A DNA stretch of 64,000 nucleotides from Candidatus Gastranaerophilales bacterium HUM_1 (GCA_002103105.1 DAAY01000003.1:186001-250000); one strand, 5' to 3'; positions 1-8,544 are shown, numbered from the stretch's first letter. The notes: a model not told the origin generated them from the sequence alone. Numbers and translations: made by a program.

Positions 1-432
1 GTCTTCGCCTGTTTCTATTGCTAGACGTTTGTGTCCCATATCTTGGAGTGCAATTACTTCTTCTTTAATCTCTTCTTGGGTCATTTTTTTTCTAGTAATA
101 TGTTTGTTTTTTGCGTGATATGGGCAATAAACGCACCCATTTACACAATAATTGGATAAATATAACGGTGCAAATAGTACAATTCTGTTACCGTAATAGT
201 CTTGTTTAATTTTTTTTGCAAGTTCAAAGATTTCTTGATTTTTTTCTTCATTATCACAATCCAACAAAACTGTGGCTTCTCTGTGAGTTAAGCCCTTTCC
301 AAGTTTTGCTTTTTCTAAAATTTTATCAATAAGTTCAATATTATTTTTGTTATTTTTAGCATATTCGAGTGTTGCTAAAACTTCTTCATTTGCTATAAAT
401 TCTTCGGCTTTTGTGGATTTCGGATTATACAT
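1..432 (-). CDS. hydG: [FeFe]-hydrogenase maturase HydG, N-terminal part (cut by window edge)
   Basis: HydG is a radical SAM enzyme that cleaves tyrosine to make the CO and cyanide ligands of the [FeFe]-hydrogenase H-cluster. About 144 codons are present; the rest lies beyond base 1. The ATG at 430-432 is preceded by a GGGAG ribosome site. Near residue 95-107 the product reads LSNYCVNGCVYCPY, the CX3CX2C cluster-binding motif in the form typical of HydG, preceded by the usual APLYLSN. The early part (IDKILEKAKLGKGLTHREATVLL) also fits the HydG/ThiH family. ThiH is the main alternative, but the CVNGCVYC motif and the N-terminus favour HydG. It implies an [FeFe]-hydrogenase elsewhere and an anaerobic lifestyle. 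Confidence 0.85.
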   Translation of the reverse strand, partial: MYNPKSTKAEEFIANEEVLATLEYAKNNKNNIELIDKILEKAKLGKGLTHREATVLLDCDNEEKNQEIFELAKKIKQDYYGNRIVLFAPLYLSNYCVNGCVYCPYHAKNKHITRKKMTQEEIKEEVIALQDMGHKRLAIETGED

Positions 433-569
433 AATTTTTCTCCCTTATATCCATAATAAAACTTTAAAGGAAAATGTAAAGCAAGGAGAACTTATCGACT
501 TGTGCATACAAGCAATTTTTTAACAAAAATATCCTTTATACAGATGTTATTTATAATTGGGATATATAT

Positions 570-575
570 TATAAT
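570..575 (+). promoter_or_regulatory. -10 element of a likely leaderless promoter
   Basis: TATAAT ends 6 nt before the ATG at 582, so transcription would start at or very near the start codon. No ribosome site is visible. No good -35 box was found. Confidence 0.5.
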
Positions 576-581
576 AAAATA

Positions 582-1082
582 ATGGATAACAACAATAAAA
601 TAGAGATTAAACATTCTGCATTTATAATTTTACCAATTATAGCTCTTATTATTTCTGTTATAGGTGAGCTTCTTTGTTTCCTTGAAGGGATTCCTTTAAG
701 TGGTAGAAGTTGGATGCCCGTTTTTTGGTTAATTACTATTTTGGCTATTCCAGTAATAGCTATTATTTTCTTTGTTGTAGGATTAATTTTTTCTCTAATA
801 GTTGATAAAATTTGCAAACCAAAGTTCTTTATAAATAAATTTTGGCTACCTATTTTAGTAATAGTGTTATCTACCCCCTTTTGGACTCCTTTTATTATTT
901 CTCCAGTATTATATTCCCTCGGAGGGCAAATAAATACTTATATGGAAGAACAGAAATATTCTCGTCCAACTGAAGTTGCACCACAAGAACCTATCCGCCC
1001 TAAAAGAGAATATTACTGTGAATCAAAAGTTACACAAGATGGTATTGTGAAATTTTGTGTAGGTGACCCAGAAAATCAATAG
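582..1082 (+). CDS. Small membrane protein of unknown function
   Basis: A 166-residue protein I do not recognise. It has three hydrophobic segments (about residues 14-34, 46-75 and 88-110), with GIPLSGRSW in the first loop. A polar, proline-containing tail of about 50 residues follows, with a Cys in YYCESKV and another in IVKFCVGD near the end. The ATG is placed 6 nt after a TATAAT box with no Shine-Dalgarno sequence, so the mRNA is probably leaderless. The gene stands alone, divergent from hydG and convergent with glmU, and shares a terminator hairpin with glmU. The complementary reading frame has no recognisable product. Confidence 0.6.
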   Translation: MDNNNKIEIKHSAFIILPIIALIISVIGELLCFLEGIPLSGRSWMPVFWLITILAIPVIAIIFFVVGLIFSLIVDKICKPKFFINKFWLPILVIVLSTPFWTPFIISPVLYSLGGQINTYMEEQKYSRPTEVAPQEPIRPKREYYCESKVTQDGIVKFCVGDPENQ

Positions 1083-1110
1083 TGAAATAATAAAATATTT
1101 TACAAATAAT

Positions 1111-1140
1111 CCACAGGGAATTTAAATATATTCCCTGTGG
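1111..1140. terminator. Bidirectional hairpin terminator
   Basis: CCACAGGGAA and TTCCCTGTGG form a perfect 10-bp stem around a 10-nt AT loop. AT-rich flanks lie on both sides, between convergent genes ending at 1082 (+) and 1192 (-). Confidence 0.75.
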
Positions 1141-1191
1141 ATTTATAATTCTATTGAATAAAGCTTGCATTGTGCAAAGCTCTACAAGTTT

Positions 1192-2478
1192 TTATTTATT
1201 TAATTGTTTTTTTACCCAGTTTTCAAGAATTTTTAACGGAGAACGAGTTATTGCTAAAGCCCAAGCTGGAAGGTCTTTAGTTACAATTGTTCCTGCCCCA
1301 ACATTTGTTCCTTCTTCTACTGTTACTGGTGCAACAAGTACTGAATTTGAGCCAATTTTTACATTATCTTTCAATATGGTTTTTGATTTTTCTTTTGTTA
1401 GCGGATTGTAATTGGCGGTAATTGTTCCAGCTCCAATATTTACGTGTTCTCCAAGTTCAGAATCTCCAATGTAAGAAAGATGACCAACGTTTGTATTAGA
1501 AGAGATTTTTGATTTTTTTACTTCTACAAAATTTCCAACTTTTACATTGTCACAAACTTCAACTCCACCTCTCAAGTGAGCACAAGGTCCGATTTTACAG
1601 CTTTTACCAATTTTATTTTCGCCTTCAATGTATGTGAATGGATAAATAATTGTATCTTGTCCAATTTCTGTATCTTCACTAATCCAAGTTGAATCTGGAT
1701 CAACAATTGTAACTCCATTTTCCATATATTTTTCTAAGTTTCTTTTATTCATCATTTTAGCAGCTTGAGCAAGGTTTAATCTCGAATTTATTCCATAAAT
1801 TTCATCACTGTTGTCTAGAATATATGCGTTAACGTTCAAATGTTGAGCTTTGCCCCAAGCAATAATATCTGTAAGATAGTATTCTCCTTGTGCATTATTG
1901 CTTTTAAGTTGTGAGAATGCAGATTTTATTTTTCCCCAGTTCAAACAATAGATACCTGCGTTAACTTCTTTAACTGCTTTTTGTTCTCGTGTTGCATCTT
2001 TTTCTTCAACAATACATTCTAGCGAATTATCAGCTTCTCTAATTATTCTTCCATAGTTTGTTGGGTTTTCAAATATGGTACTCATTACAGTAATATCAGA
2101 ATTGTTTGATTGGTGAAATTCTACAAACTTCTTTAATGTATCTTCTTTAACGAGCGGGGTGTCGCCACAAAGAATTATTACCAAACCATCAAAATTTTCT
2201 AATGCTGGACAAACCATTGAAACAGCGTGTCCTGTTCCTAATTGTGGGGATTGTAGAACAGTTTTTGCGTTTGTGTAATTTGTTTTTACAAATTCTTCAA
2301 CTTCTTCTGCGTGATGTCCAACAATTACGAATTCTTCTGATACAAAGTTTTTAACATTATCAAGTACATATCCCAAAAGTGTTTTTCCTAGTATTTGGTG
2401 TAAAACTTTTGGCGTAGTTTCTGATTTCATTCTTGTACCTTTTCCTGCTGCAAGAATTACTGCTTTTATGTCTGTCAT
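1192..2478 (-). CDS. glmU: Bifunctional GlmU: GlcNAc-1-P uridyltransferase / GlcN-1-P acetyltransferase
   Basis: This cytoplasmic enzyme makes UDP-GlcNAc in two steps for peptidoglycan and lipopolysaccharide. The N-terminal nucleotidyltransferase domain (about residues 1-225) begins with the signature LAAGKGTRM at residues 9-17, followed by TTPKVLH, and contains CGDTPLV. The C-terminal left-handed beta-helix domain carries hexapeptide repeats and GHLSYIGD plus NIGAGTITANYN, matching the acetyltransferase active site. At 428 residues it is slightly shorter than E. coli GlmU (456). The ATG has a GGGAG site upstream. It is followed on the same strand by no further gene and ends at the shared hairpin 1111-1140. 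Confidence 0.96.
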   Translation of the reverse strand: MTDIKAVILAAGKGTRMKSETTPKVLHQILGKTLLGYVLDNVKNFVSEEFVIVGHHAEEVEEFVKTNYTNAKTVLQSPQLGTGHAVSMVCPALENFDGLVIILCGDTPLVKEDTLKKFVEFHQSNNSDITVMSTIFENPTNYGRIIREADNSLECIVEEKDATREQKAVKEVNAGIYCLNWGKIKSAFSQLKSNNAQGEYYLTDIIAWGKAQHLNVNAYILDNSDEIYGINSRLNLAQAAKMMNKRNLEKYMENGVTIVDPDSTWISEDTEIGQDTIIYPFTYIEGENKIGKSCKIGPCAHLRGGVEVCDNVKVGNFVEVKKSKISSNTNVGHLSYIGDSELGEHVNIGAGTITANYNPLTKEKSKTILKDNVKIGSNSVLVAPVTVEEGTNVGAGTIVTKDLPAWALAITRSPLKILENWVKKQLNK

Positions 2479-2534
2479 ATTTTTCTCCCTTTTATTTTTA
2501 TTTCTATGTTTTTAATATCCTTCAAATAAACAAC

Positions 2535-3137
2535 TTATGCAACAATGTCACATTTAATATTTTGAGGATTAGTGAATTCTTTTTCTAAATCAATATTGTT
2601 TTGTTTAATATTCAATTTTTTTATTTGATAATTTGTTGTAAAAATATTGTCTGAAACACAAGTTAGCATATAATTTTGTTCTACAATTTCAGAGTGTAGT
2701 GATTTTATGTCATTATTCCCAAGTTTAATCTCTGCTTCGTATTCTGTCCAAAATCTGTAAAACTCTTTGGCTGTTGGGTTTGTGGTTTTAATTCCGAACC
2801 TATTCATTATTGATTTAAAATTTTTACCTTCTTCCATATACTCAATGTCGGTTCCAATATTACTATTATTAAAAGCAACTAGGACGATATCTTTTGAGTG
2901 AGAAATGCTGAAAAATATTTTTGCGAATTTAAAAAAAGGTTTTTTATTTTTAATGATTATTTCTGGATTTTTAATATCATATATGTATTTAGCTATGAAT
3001 TTTGTCAGAAAAATACCCAATAAATGTTCCTCTTCTTTATCCTTTGACTTAAATATTCTGCCATCAGAAAATTTTTTCAAACTATTTGGGTCGATGTTTG
3101 GCAAAAATTCACTTTTTTTTAAGTAAAAAATATCCAT
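2535..3137 (-). CDS. 4'-phosphopantetheinyl transferase (Sfp type)
   Basis: The enzyme moves the phosphopantetheine arm of CoA onto a conserved Ser of acyl or peptidyl carrier proteins. The family core is visible: FFSISHS at residues 75-81 (usually FNISHS), IGTDIEYM with Mg-binding D97 and E99, and FWTEYEAEIKLG with the third acidic ligand E134 (usual form WTxKEAxxK). At 200 residues it is near the normal Sfp size, with a poorly conserved, Asn/Lys-rich C-terminus. The ATG has AGGA 6 nt upstream, only 11 nt after the ldpA stop, so it is the last gene of a run 5331-2535 on this strand. Whether it serves fatty-acid ACP or a secondary pathway cannot be told. Confidence 0.75.
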   Translation of the reverse strand: MDIFYLKKSEFLPNIDPNSLKKFSDGRIFKSKDKEEEHLLGIFLTKFIAKYIYDIKNPEIIIKNKKPFFKFAKIFFSISHSKDIVLVAFNNSNIGTDIEYMEEGKNFKSIMNRFGIKTTNPTAKEFYRFWTEYEAEIKLGNNDIKSLHSEIVEQNYMLTCVSDNIFTTNYQIKKLNIKQNNIDLEKEFTNPQNIKCDIVA

Positions 3138-3148
3138 AATAAATCCTA

Positions 3149-4093
3149 TTATAAGATTACGCTGTCAACTAGTGGTTTGGCAACTAAAAGAGCATCGTTG
3201 ATTACGTTTGGATTTGTCCAAAAATCTGGTCTTTCGATATATTTACGAACAATTTTTCTTGCATATGAACCTATGGCAATTCCGTTATATGAAATTTCAC
3301 ACATTTTAGCAAGTTCAGATGTTTTTCCGTTTGTTCCACCTGATAAAATTATATATACAGGAAGTTTTTCATTTTGGACAATTTCTGCTGTTGCAACTGC
3401 TTGGAGAGTTGATTTGTAGTTATCATCTCCACCACTCATTGGAAAACCATCAGCTTGAATAATTGTAGTGTATGGTTTTCTATTTACAGTCATATTTTTT
3501 ATTCTTTCTACAAGGGCTTCATCGCTTAGCTTGCCTCTACTTGTGCAAATGCTTAGTAACCCTTCGTAGTTCTCATTAAGGTAATCCCATTTTGAGAAAA
3601 TTTCTTTTTCATCCAAGCCCATTGCGTGAAATTCAATACAGTCAATTCCTTTTTCAACAATAGGTGGAAGTATTTCTTTCAAATCTTTTTCTTCTGAAAT
3701 ATATGAGATTGCCGCACGAGAACATACCTTCCAGCATTTGCCACAACCAATACATCTTTCTTTTTTTACTTTGGCATAGTGAATGGCTTTTTGTGGACAA
3801 ATTTCTTCGCAAGCTCCACAATTTACGCATCTTTCATAATCGATAACGGCTTTTTCAACATGCGGGTCATTTTTTATTCCAACACTCACACATAAATAGG
3901 CATCGTAAACTTTTGCCATATCAAGTGCTTCTCTTGCCACTTTAATAACATCTTCGTTTGCGGATAAATCAAAAAATCTGCATCCTGCGATTGCATAAAT
4001 ATATACTAATCTTTTAATTTCTTCAATATCTTCATTGCCAGCTCCGCAGACCAACTTAAAACAATGTTTTGTTTCTAGTAATTCTTTTAACAT
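3149..4093 (-). CDS. ldpA: LdpA-like 4Fe-4S protein
   Basis: In cyanobacteria LdpA is a redox-sensing iron-sulfur protein that adjusts the period of the circadian clock. Here the N-terminus (FKLVCGAGNEDIEEIKRL, then VYIYAIAGCRFFDLSA) matches the LdpA start, followed by a double ferredoxin segment with C89, C92, C95, C99 and C114, C117, C120, C124 (CVNCGACEEICP and CIGCGKCWKVCS). The C-terminal half resembles a TIM-barrel region of LdpA with GGDDNYKSTLQ and ILSGGTNGKTSELA. At 314 residues it is close to the family size. The start lies 2 nt after the preceding stop, so it is co-transcribed with the serine hydrolase. No Kai genes are in the window. Another ferredoxin-domain oxidoreductase is a less likely reading. 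Confidence 0.8.
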   Translation of the reverse strand: MLKELLETKHCFKLVCGAGNEDIEEIKRLVYIYAIAGCRFFDLSANEDVIKVAREALDMAKVYDAYLCVSVGIKNDPHVEKAVIDYERCVNCGACEEICPQKAIHYAKVKKERCIGCGKCWKVCSRAAISYISEEKDLKEILPPIVEKGIDCIEFHAMGLDEKEIFSKWDYLNENYEGLLSICTSRGKLSDEALVERIKNMTVNRKPYTTIIQADGFPMSGGDDNYKSTLQAVATAEIVQNEKLPVYIILSGGTNGKTSELAKMCEISYNGIAIGSYARKIVRKYIERPDFWTNPNVINDALLVAKPLVDSVIL

Positions 4094-4095
4094 TA

Positions 4096-5331
4096 TTATT
4101 TCACCATGTAATTATAAATAAGTTCAGATGCGTGAACGATAAAATCTTTTCCTTCAATTGCATTATGAGGTCTATTTGCAAGGATTACAACTATATATTT
4201 TTTCCCGTTAGGAGCGATTACTATTCCTGCATCTCCAAGCATTGTACCAATGTCACCAGTCTTGTGTAAAAATACTGCTCCAGCTCCCAAACCAGCATGA
4301 ATCAATCTATTGTTGTGAACGTGACCCATATAATTTAAAATTTTTGCTCTTGATTCTTGGGTTAAGAATTTGTCATTTTCATCAATATTATAAAGCATTC
4401 TACCCATTTCACGAGCTGTTGTGTGGTTTGTTCCAGCATAGTCTGGTAACCAAGTTTGTACTTCTGTATTTTTTAATCCCCAATCTCTGATAGCTTGATT
4501 TACATCTACCATTGAGCCAACTCTTGTCATAAGCATATTTGTAGCAGAATTATCAGATTCTGTTATCATAAGTTCTGCAAGTTTATCGATTGTGTATTCT
4601 GACATTGCAGCTTTGAATTGCAAGCTACCTGAACCTTCTGTTCTAAAGTACTCAGTTAATGGCATTGTTTCTTCTAATGAAACTTGTCCTGCTTCGATTG
4701 ATTTGAATAAGTCTATAAGTACAGGAATTTTGATAATACTTGCTGTTGCGTAAACTTTTGATGCGTTTATATCAACGTAATTCCCTGTTTCATAGTCCCA
4801 AACATATACAGATGGTTGAATTGTTGGATATTGTGCCATAAGATTTGTTAATTCGCTCTGTAATACAGGCATGTTAACATTTTCTTTTACTGGAACCATT
4901 TGTGCATTTTTTTCGCTCGCTGCAAATCGGAAATCTCTATTTCCCATAGACCAAGCGTTTGAAAGATAGTTATGTGTTGGGAAGCTTAAATCTTTTAAAT
5001 CTGTTTGAATATTTTTGTATGGGGTAGGGACAAACATTGCTTTTGTAATATTGTTAAAAGCAAAAGGCATAACGCACGCAAATAAAAATAAAATGATTGA
5101 ACCTGACACTATGCTTTGAGCTAACGTTTTGCGTTTACGAGGGCGTTTATTGTGCCTGTTTTCTTCTCTCAAATGTCTATAACGTTCATCATATTCAGCC
5201 TTTGATGTTCTTCTGTATGAACCAGAAGAATATTTATATGACTGTTGTTCGTATCTAAATGAGTTCGAGTAACTTAACATTTCTGATGTTTGACCATCTC
5301 TATTGTTATATGCTCTTGCTATTTTCGGCAT
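4096..5331 (-). CDS. Membrane-anchored serine hydrolase of the class A beta-lactamase / PBP fold
   Basis: A 411-residue protein with a polar, basic N-terminal tail (about 1-68) rich in Tyr, Ser and Arg, one membrane segment (about 72-98) and an outer domain. The penicillin-interacting motifs are complete: S198-I-I-K201 (SxxK), S259-D-N261 and K357-T-G359. The omega-loop glutamate that hydrolyses beta-lactams in class A enzymes is not evident; the stretch before HTTAREMGRML reads LPDYAGTN. A peptidoglycan peptidase or a non-hydrolytic penicillin-binding relative therefore seems likelier than a resistance enzyme. The long cytoplasmic tail is unusual. It starts an operon with ldpA and the phosphopantetheinyl transferase. 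Confidence 0.75.
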   Translation of the reverse strand: MPKIARAYNNRDGQTSEMLSYSNSFRYEQQSYKYSSGSYRRTSKAEYDERYRHLREENRHNKRPRKRKTLAQSIVSGSIILFLFACVMPFAFNNITKAMFVPTPYKNIQTDLKDLSFPTHNYLSNAWSMGNRDFRFAASEKNAQMVPVKENVNMPVLQSELTNLMAQYPTIQPSVYVWDYETGNYVDINASKVYATASIIKIPVLIDLFKSIEAGQVSLEETMPLTEYFRTEGSGSLQFKAAMSEYTIDKLAELMITESDNSATNMLMTRVGSMVDVNQAIRDWGLKNTEVQTWLPDYAGTNHTTAREMGRMLYNIDENDKFLTQESRAKILNYMGHVHNNRLIHAGLGAGAVFLHKTGDIGTMLGDAGIVIAPNGKKYIVVILANRPHNAIEGKDFIVHASELIYNYMVK

Positions 5332-5513
5332 TAAACCTAATTCCTCCCCAGTATTACTCTTATTTTATCTTAATCAGATATTATAGGCAAGTAATTTACA
5401 TTTATTGTAAATGTAAACAAATGTTACAAATAATTCCTTTTGTGAAATTGGACTTTTTCAAAATACTTTATATTAGTGAGAGCGATAAAAAATAATAAAT
5501 AAGGAGACGAGAT

Positions 5514-5849
5514 ATGGCATTTTTAGCATTGGCAAGTCAAAAAAGTTTATTGACTTTGCAAAAAAACTTTTTACAGTTCCAACAAGTTGGTATTCAAAAC
5601 CAAATTCAATTAGCATCTGCTCAAATGAGTGCTATCCAAAAAGAATATCGTGGATGTTCTTCAGATGAAAGCTATGAAGATGATGCGGATTATATTTACT
5701 ACGAACAGTTGGATGAACAATTACAAACAGAAAAAGATTTATTAGATTCTCAAATAACAGAATTAGACAGCCAAATTTCTTCAATGAAAACACTTGTTCA
5801 AAACAATATCAAATCAAGTTGTACATTGAACTTATCAGGTGGCAACTAG
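5514..5849 (+). CDS. Small coiled-coil protein, same end motifs as the product of 12194-13975
   Basis: 111 residues, unknown function. The first 45 residues (LASQKSLLTLQKNFLQFQQ onward) form a Gln/Ser-rich helix. A short acidic Cys/Tyr linker follows (about 46-65), then a second heptad-rich helix containing LDSQITELDSQISSMK and a tail with VQNNIKSSC. The 593-residue protein at 12194-13975 has a matching start and end (LTITARKSDCEFQ; LDTEISSLTTEY with ITKSIEKSF), so this looks like a minimal member of the same family. There is no signal peptide. The ATG is preceded by AAGGAGACGAGAT, a strong ribosome site. The gene is isolated and convergent with folD, 10 nt away. Confidence 0.7.
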   Translation: MAFLALASQKSLLTLQKNFLQFQQVGIQNQIQLASAQMSAIQKEYRGCSSDESYEDDADYIYYEQLDEQLQTEKDLLDSQITELDSQISSMKTLVQNNIKSSCTLNLSGGN

Positions 5850-5859
5850 TAAATAGTTG

Positions 5860-6699
5860 TTATAGAGAATTCTTTTCAAAAAGTTCCACGGTGTTGAGCA
5901 TTAATGATGCAATTGTCATTGGACCAACCCCTCCAGGAACAGGTGATATGAATGATGCAATTTTTGAGGCACTCTCAAAATCTACGTCTCCTCGGGTTTT
6001 CCCGTTTTCATCCTTAAAAATTCCGACATCAACAATCACACAATCAGTTTTTAACATTTCCCCTTCTATAATATTTTTCCCTACTGCAGAAACCAAAATG
6101 TCTGCAGTTTTTGTTATTTGTGAGAGATTTTTTGTGTGACTATGGCAAATTGTTACTGTTGCATTCTTATTTAGCATCATTTGAGAAAGTGGTTTTCCTA
6201 CAATGTTTGAACGCCCAACAATTACAACATGTTTCCCTTCAATTTCGATATTATATTCATCTAATAATAGTAAAATTCCCTTTGGTGTACATGGATATAC
6301 TGTTGGTGTTTCTCCAGAAAAAAGTTTTCCAAAATTATACGGCGTAAATCCATCAACATCTTTTGACGGGATGATTTTATTCATTACATTATCTTTTGAG
6401 ATATGTTTTGGTAAAGGTAATTGAACAAGAATGGCGGTTACTTTTTTGTTGTTATTAAGTTCTTCGATTTTGTCCAAAAGTTCTGCTTCTGTGATGTTTG
6501 CAGGGTAATTTATAACTTCTGAATGTATCCCAATTTTCTCTGCCATTTTCTTTTTGTTATTTACATAAATTTTGCTTGCAGGATTTTCTCCAACTAAAAT
6601 TACAACAAGAGTTGGTTTTTCATCAAAAGTATCAACTTTTGTTTTTAAATTTTCAATGATTTTATCTCGTAACTTTTTTCCGTCTAGTATTGTTGTCAT
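5860..6699 (-). CDS. folD: Methylenetetrahydrofolate dehydrogenase / cyclohydrolase FolD
   Basis: FolD interconverts 5,10-methylene-, methenyl- and 10-formyl-tetrahydrofolate in the cytoplasm. Recognisable are VGENPASKIYVNNKKK (about 37-52, with the Tyr and Lys of the active site), QLPLPKH, DVDGFTPYNFGKL, YPCTPKG, the nucleotide-binding VVIVGRSNIVGKP and the terminal PVPGGVGPMTIASLM. At 279 residues it is full length. The ATG at 6697-6699 lies 13 nt after the CooC-like gene's stop, making folD the third gene of a short-MetE / CooC-like / FolD run. That context ties it to one-carbon transfer and possibly corrinoid methyl chemistry. Confidence 0.96.
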   Translation of the reverse strand: MTTILDGKKLRDKIIENLKTKVDTFDEKPTLVVILVGENPASKIYVNNKKKMAEKIGIHSEVINYPANITEAELLDKIEELNNNKKVTAILVQLPLPKHISKDNVMNKIIPSKDVDGFTPYNFGKLFSGETPTVYPCTPKGILLLLDEYNIEIEGKHVVIVGRSNIVGKPLSQMMLNKNATVTICHSHTKNLSQITKTADILVSAVGKNIIEGEMLKTDCVIVDVGIFKDENGKTRGDVDFESASKIASFISPVPGGVGPMTIASLMLNTVELFEKNSL

Positions 6700-6712
6700 T
6701 TCTTCTCGCTAT

Positions 6713-7465
6713 CTATTGTTTTGCTTGAGGCAAATTCAACCTAAAATAGAATTCCTTAATTGCATTTTGTACTGCTTTTGAATCTCTTGTCATTGGATTA
6801 TTTTTGAGTTCTTTATCAAAAGGTATAACTCCAAGAACATCAAGAGAATATTTATTTAAAAGTTCATAAACAGATGATAGATTGTCGTTATCAACTTTAT
6901 TGATTACTACCCCTAATTGGTTTCCAGCAGCGTATTTTGCACTAAATTCCTCAATTCTTTTTGCCAGATGTGCAGATTCTTCTGATGGTTTCGCAACAAT
7001 AATTGTACAATCCATTTCTGTATCTACAAGTTGGTTTAGGTATTTTAAATCAAATTCACAATCAAAAATTACAATGTCGTACCTATTAATTAGTTTATAT
7101 ACAGCATCGTTTATTTGTTTTGTGATTGGGCATCTACAATCTTTTGAACCTACAAACCAAGAAACTATAATATCTACATTATCACTGAGAGGAACTAGAA
7201 TATCTTCCATTGCCCATTCAATATATTCTTGCTTGGTCATATCTTCGGGAATTCCTGTTTTGTATTCGTGTTTTCCACTTCTGATACCGTAAATTGTGTT
7301 TCTGATATCTAATCCGAAACTATGCCCTAACTCTCCTGTTAAATCGTTGTCAAATAATAAGATTGACTTTTCTGGAAACAATTCCTTAAAAAGTTCTAAA
7401 AATGCTTTTACAATTGTTGTTTTTCCGTTTCCACTTTTTCCTGTGATAGCTAATTTAACAGTCAA
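6713..7465 (-). CDS. CooC-type P-loop ATPase (metal-centre maturation)
   Basis: CooC proteins are MinD-type dimeric ATPases that load nickel into carbon monoxide dehydrogenase; relatives serve other metal or corrinoid enzymes. The deviant Walker A GKSGNGKTT is at residues 9-17, with the signature K10 and P-loop K15. Walker B IVIFDCE is at about 131-137. The metal-binding CXC of CooC is present as C110-R-C112. Length is 250. The start is a TTG (7463-7465) 2 nt after the previous stop, with GAGG 8 nt upstream; no better ATG exists. It sits between a short MetE-like protein and folD. No CODH gene is in the window, so its client is unknown. Confidence 0.75.
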   Translation of the reverse strand: MTVKLAITGKSGNGKTTIVKAFLELFKELFPEKSILLFDNDLTGELGHSFGLDIRNTIYGIRSGKHEYKTGIPEDMTKQEYIEWAMEDILVPLSDNVDIIVSWFVGSKDCRCPITKQINDAVYKLINRYDIVIFDCEFDLKYLNQLVDTEMDCTIIVAKPSEESAHLAKRIEEFSAKYAAGNQLGVVINKVDNDNLSSVYELLNKYSLDVLGVIPFDKELKNNPMTRDSKAVQNAIKEFYFRLNLPQAKQ

Positions 7466-7467
7466 AT

Positions 7468-8544
7468 CTATAACCTCGCTCTTAATTCTTTTGATAATTC
7501 TGATACTAAATCCATTGCTCGTTCTGCGTTTTCAATGCTCAATGAGCCCACTCCGCAAGAAGATGTAATAAGAGAATTGTCTATAATAAGTTTCTCATCA
7601 ATCCCTTTATTAGTCAAATATTTAATAGCTTGATTGAATTTCTCAATTAAAATATCTAAGGATGTGTTTTCCAATGCTTCAACATCAAGTGTTGGAATAA
7701 TTCCCCAAGCAATTTTTCCTCCAGATTGAAGGAGATTTTCTATCATTTTATAGTAAATGCTAAAATTCTCCGCAAATGTGTATGCATCTGGATTGAGTAA
7801 TTCGATTTTTGCTTTCATTGGGATGGACCAGTCGCATTTTCCACAGCAATGAAGGGCACTTATTCCACCATTCGCTTTTATAATATCTGAAATTTCTTGA
7901 ATCATTTGTGTTACATCATTTTTGGAAATTGTCATATATGCCGAAGTTTCTAATTGCGAAATTGATGGCTCATCTATAAAAATAATTGGTGTCGTATTTG
8001 GATTAGCTTTCTTAATTTTTTTTATTTGCCACAAGGCTTTCAAGCTCAATAGTTTTACAATAATATCTTTTAATGTTTCATCATATATTACTGCTTTCCC
8101 GTTGTTGTCTTGTAGCGTTGTTGCAAGCGTAAAAGGGCCTATGATTTGTCCTTTTGCAAATTGAGGTTTAGTCGTTTTTATAATATTTTCAAATTCTTCA
8201 AATGATGAGGAAAAATCTTTGGAAATCCCATAATTCCAGAGAGTTTCTGAGTTGCTATCAGAAATTATTTCTTCATAGTTTGCGAAAAAAGTTTCTAAAT
8301 CTTCAAAAAATTCTTCACTGTCTGAGTCGATGGTAAAATTTTCCAGTTTAGATGGCAAAAACGAAGGCAATCCCTCCAGAAATTGGATAATCATGTCTTC
8401 GTTTTTGTTGATATTTTTTAATTGTGGAAAAAATGGGATTTGTGGAAAATCTTTTTTTACCACATTCATTGCTTTTGTTAAATCGTTGTGCGGAAGTGAA
8501 CCAATTGCTAATGCTTGTAACTTAAGATTTGAATATTGATTCAT
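7468..8544 (-). CDS. Short MetE-like / URO-D superfamily methyltransferase
   Basis: A 358-residue TIM-barrel methyltransferase resembling the C-terminal catalytic half of cobalamin-independent methionine synthase. It shows IGSLPH at 14-19, a QIIGPFTLA segment at about 133-141, IDEPS at about 190-194, and probable zinc ligands in LHCCGKCDW (H232, C233 or C234) and C330 of SSCGVGSLSIENAE. It lacks the MetE N-terminal barrel that binds polyglutamylated folate. Family knowledge: such core MetE proteins take methyl groups from corrinoid proteins rather than directly from folate. The ATG has AAAGGATG upstream. It heads an apparent operon with the CooC-like ATPase and folD. A uroporphyrinogen-decarboxylase-like corrinoid methyltransferase is the main alternative. 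Confidence 0.7.
   Translation of the reverse strand: MNQYSNLKLQALAIGSLPHNDLTKAMNVVKKDFPQIPFFPQLKNINKNEDMIIQFLEGLPSFLPSKLENFTIDSDSEEFFEDLETFFANYEEIISDSNSETLWNYGISKDFSSSFEEFENIIKTTKPQFAKGQIIGPFTLATTLQDNNGKAVIYDETLKDIIVKLLSLKALWQIKKIKKANPNTTPIIFIDEPSISQLETSAYMTISKNDVTQMIQEISDIIKANGGISALHCCGKCDWSIPMKAKIELLNPDAYTFAENFSIYYKMIENLLQSGGKIAWGIIPTLDVEALENTSLDILIEKFNQAIKYLTNKGIDEKLIIDNSLITSSCGVGSLSIENAERAMDLVSELSKELRARL

Noticed and set aside
5395..5435. TTTACA repeats upstream of the serine hydrolase gene as an HLR1 site
   Set aside because: The spacing is 7 nt, out of phase with the HLR1 layout; probably AT-rich background.
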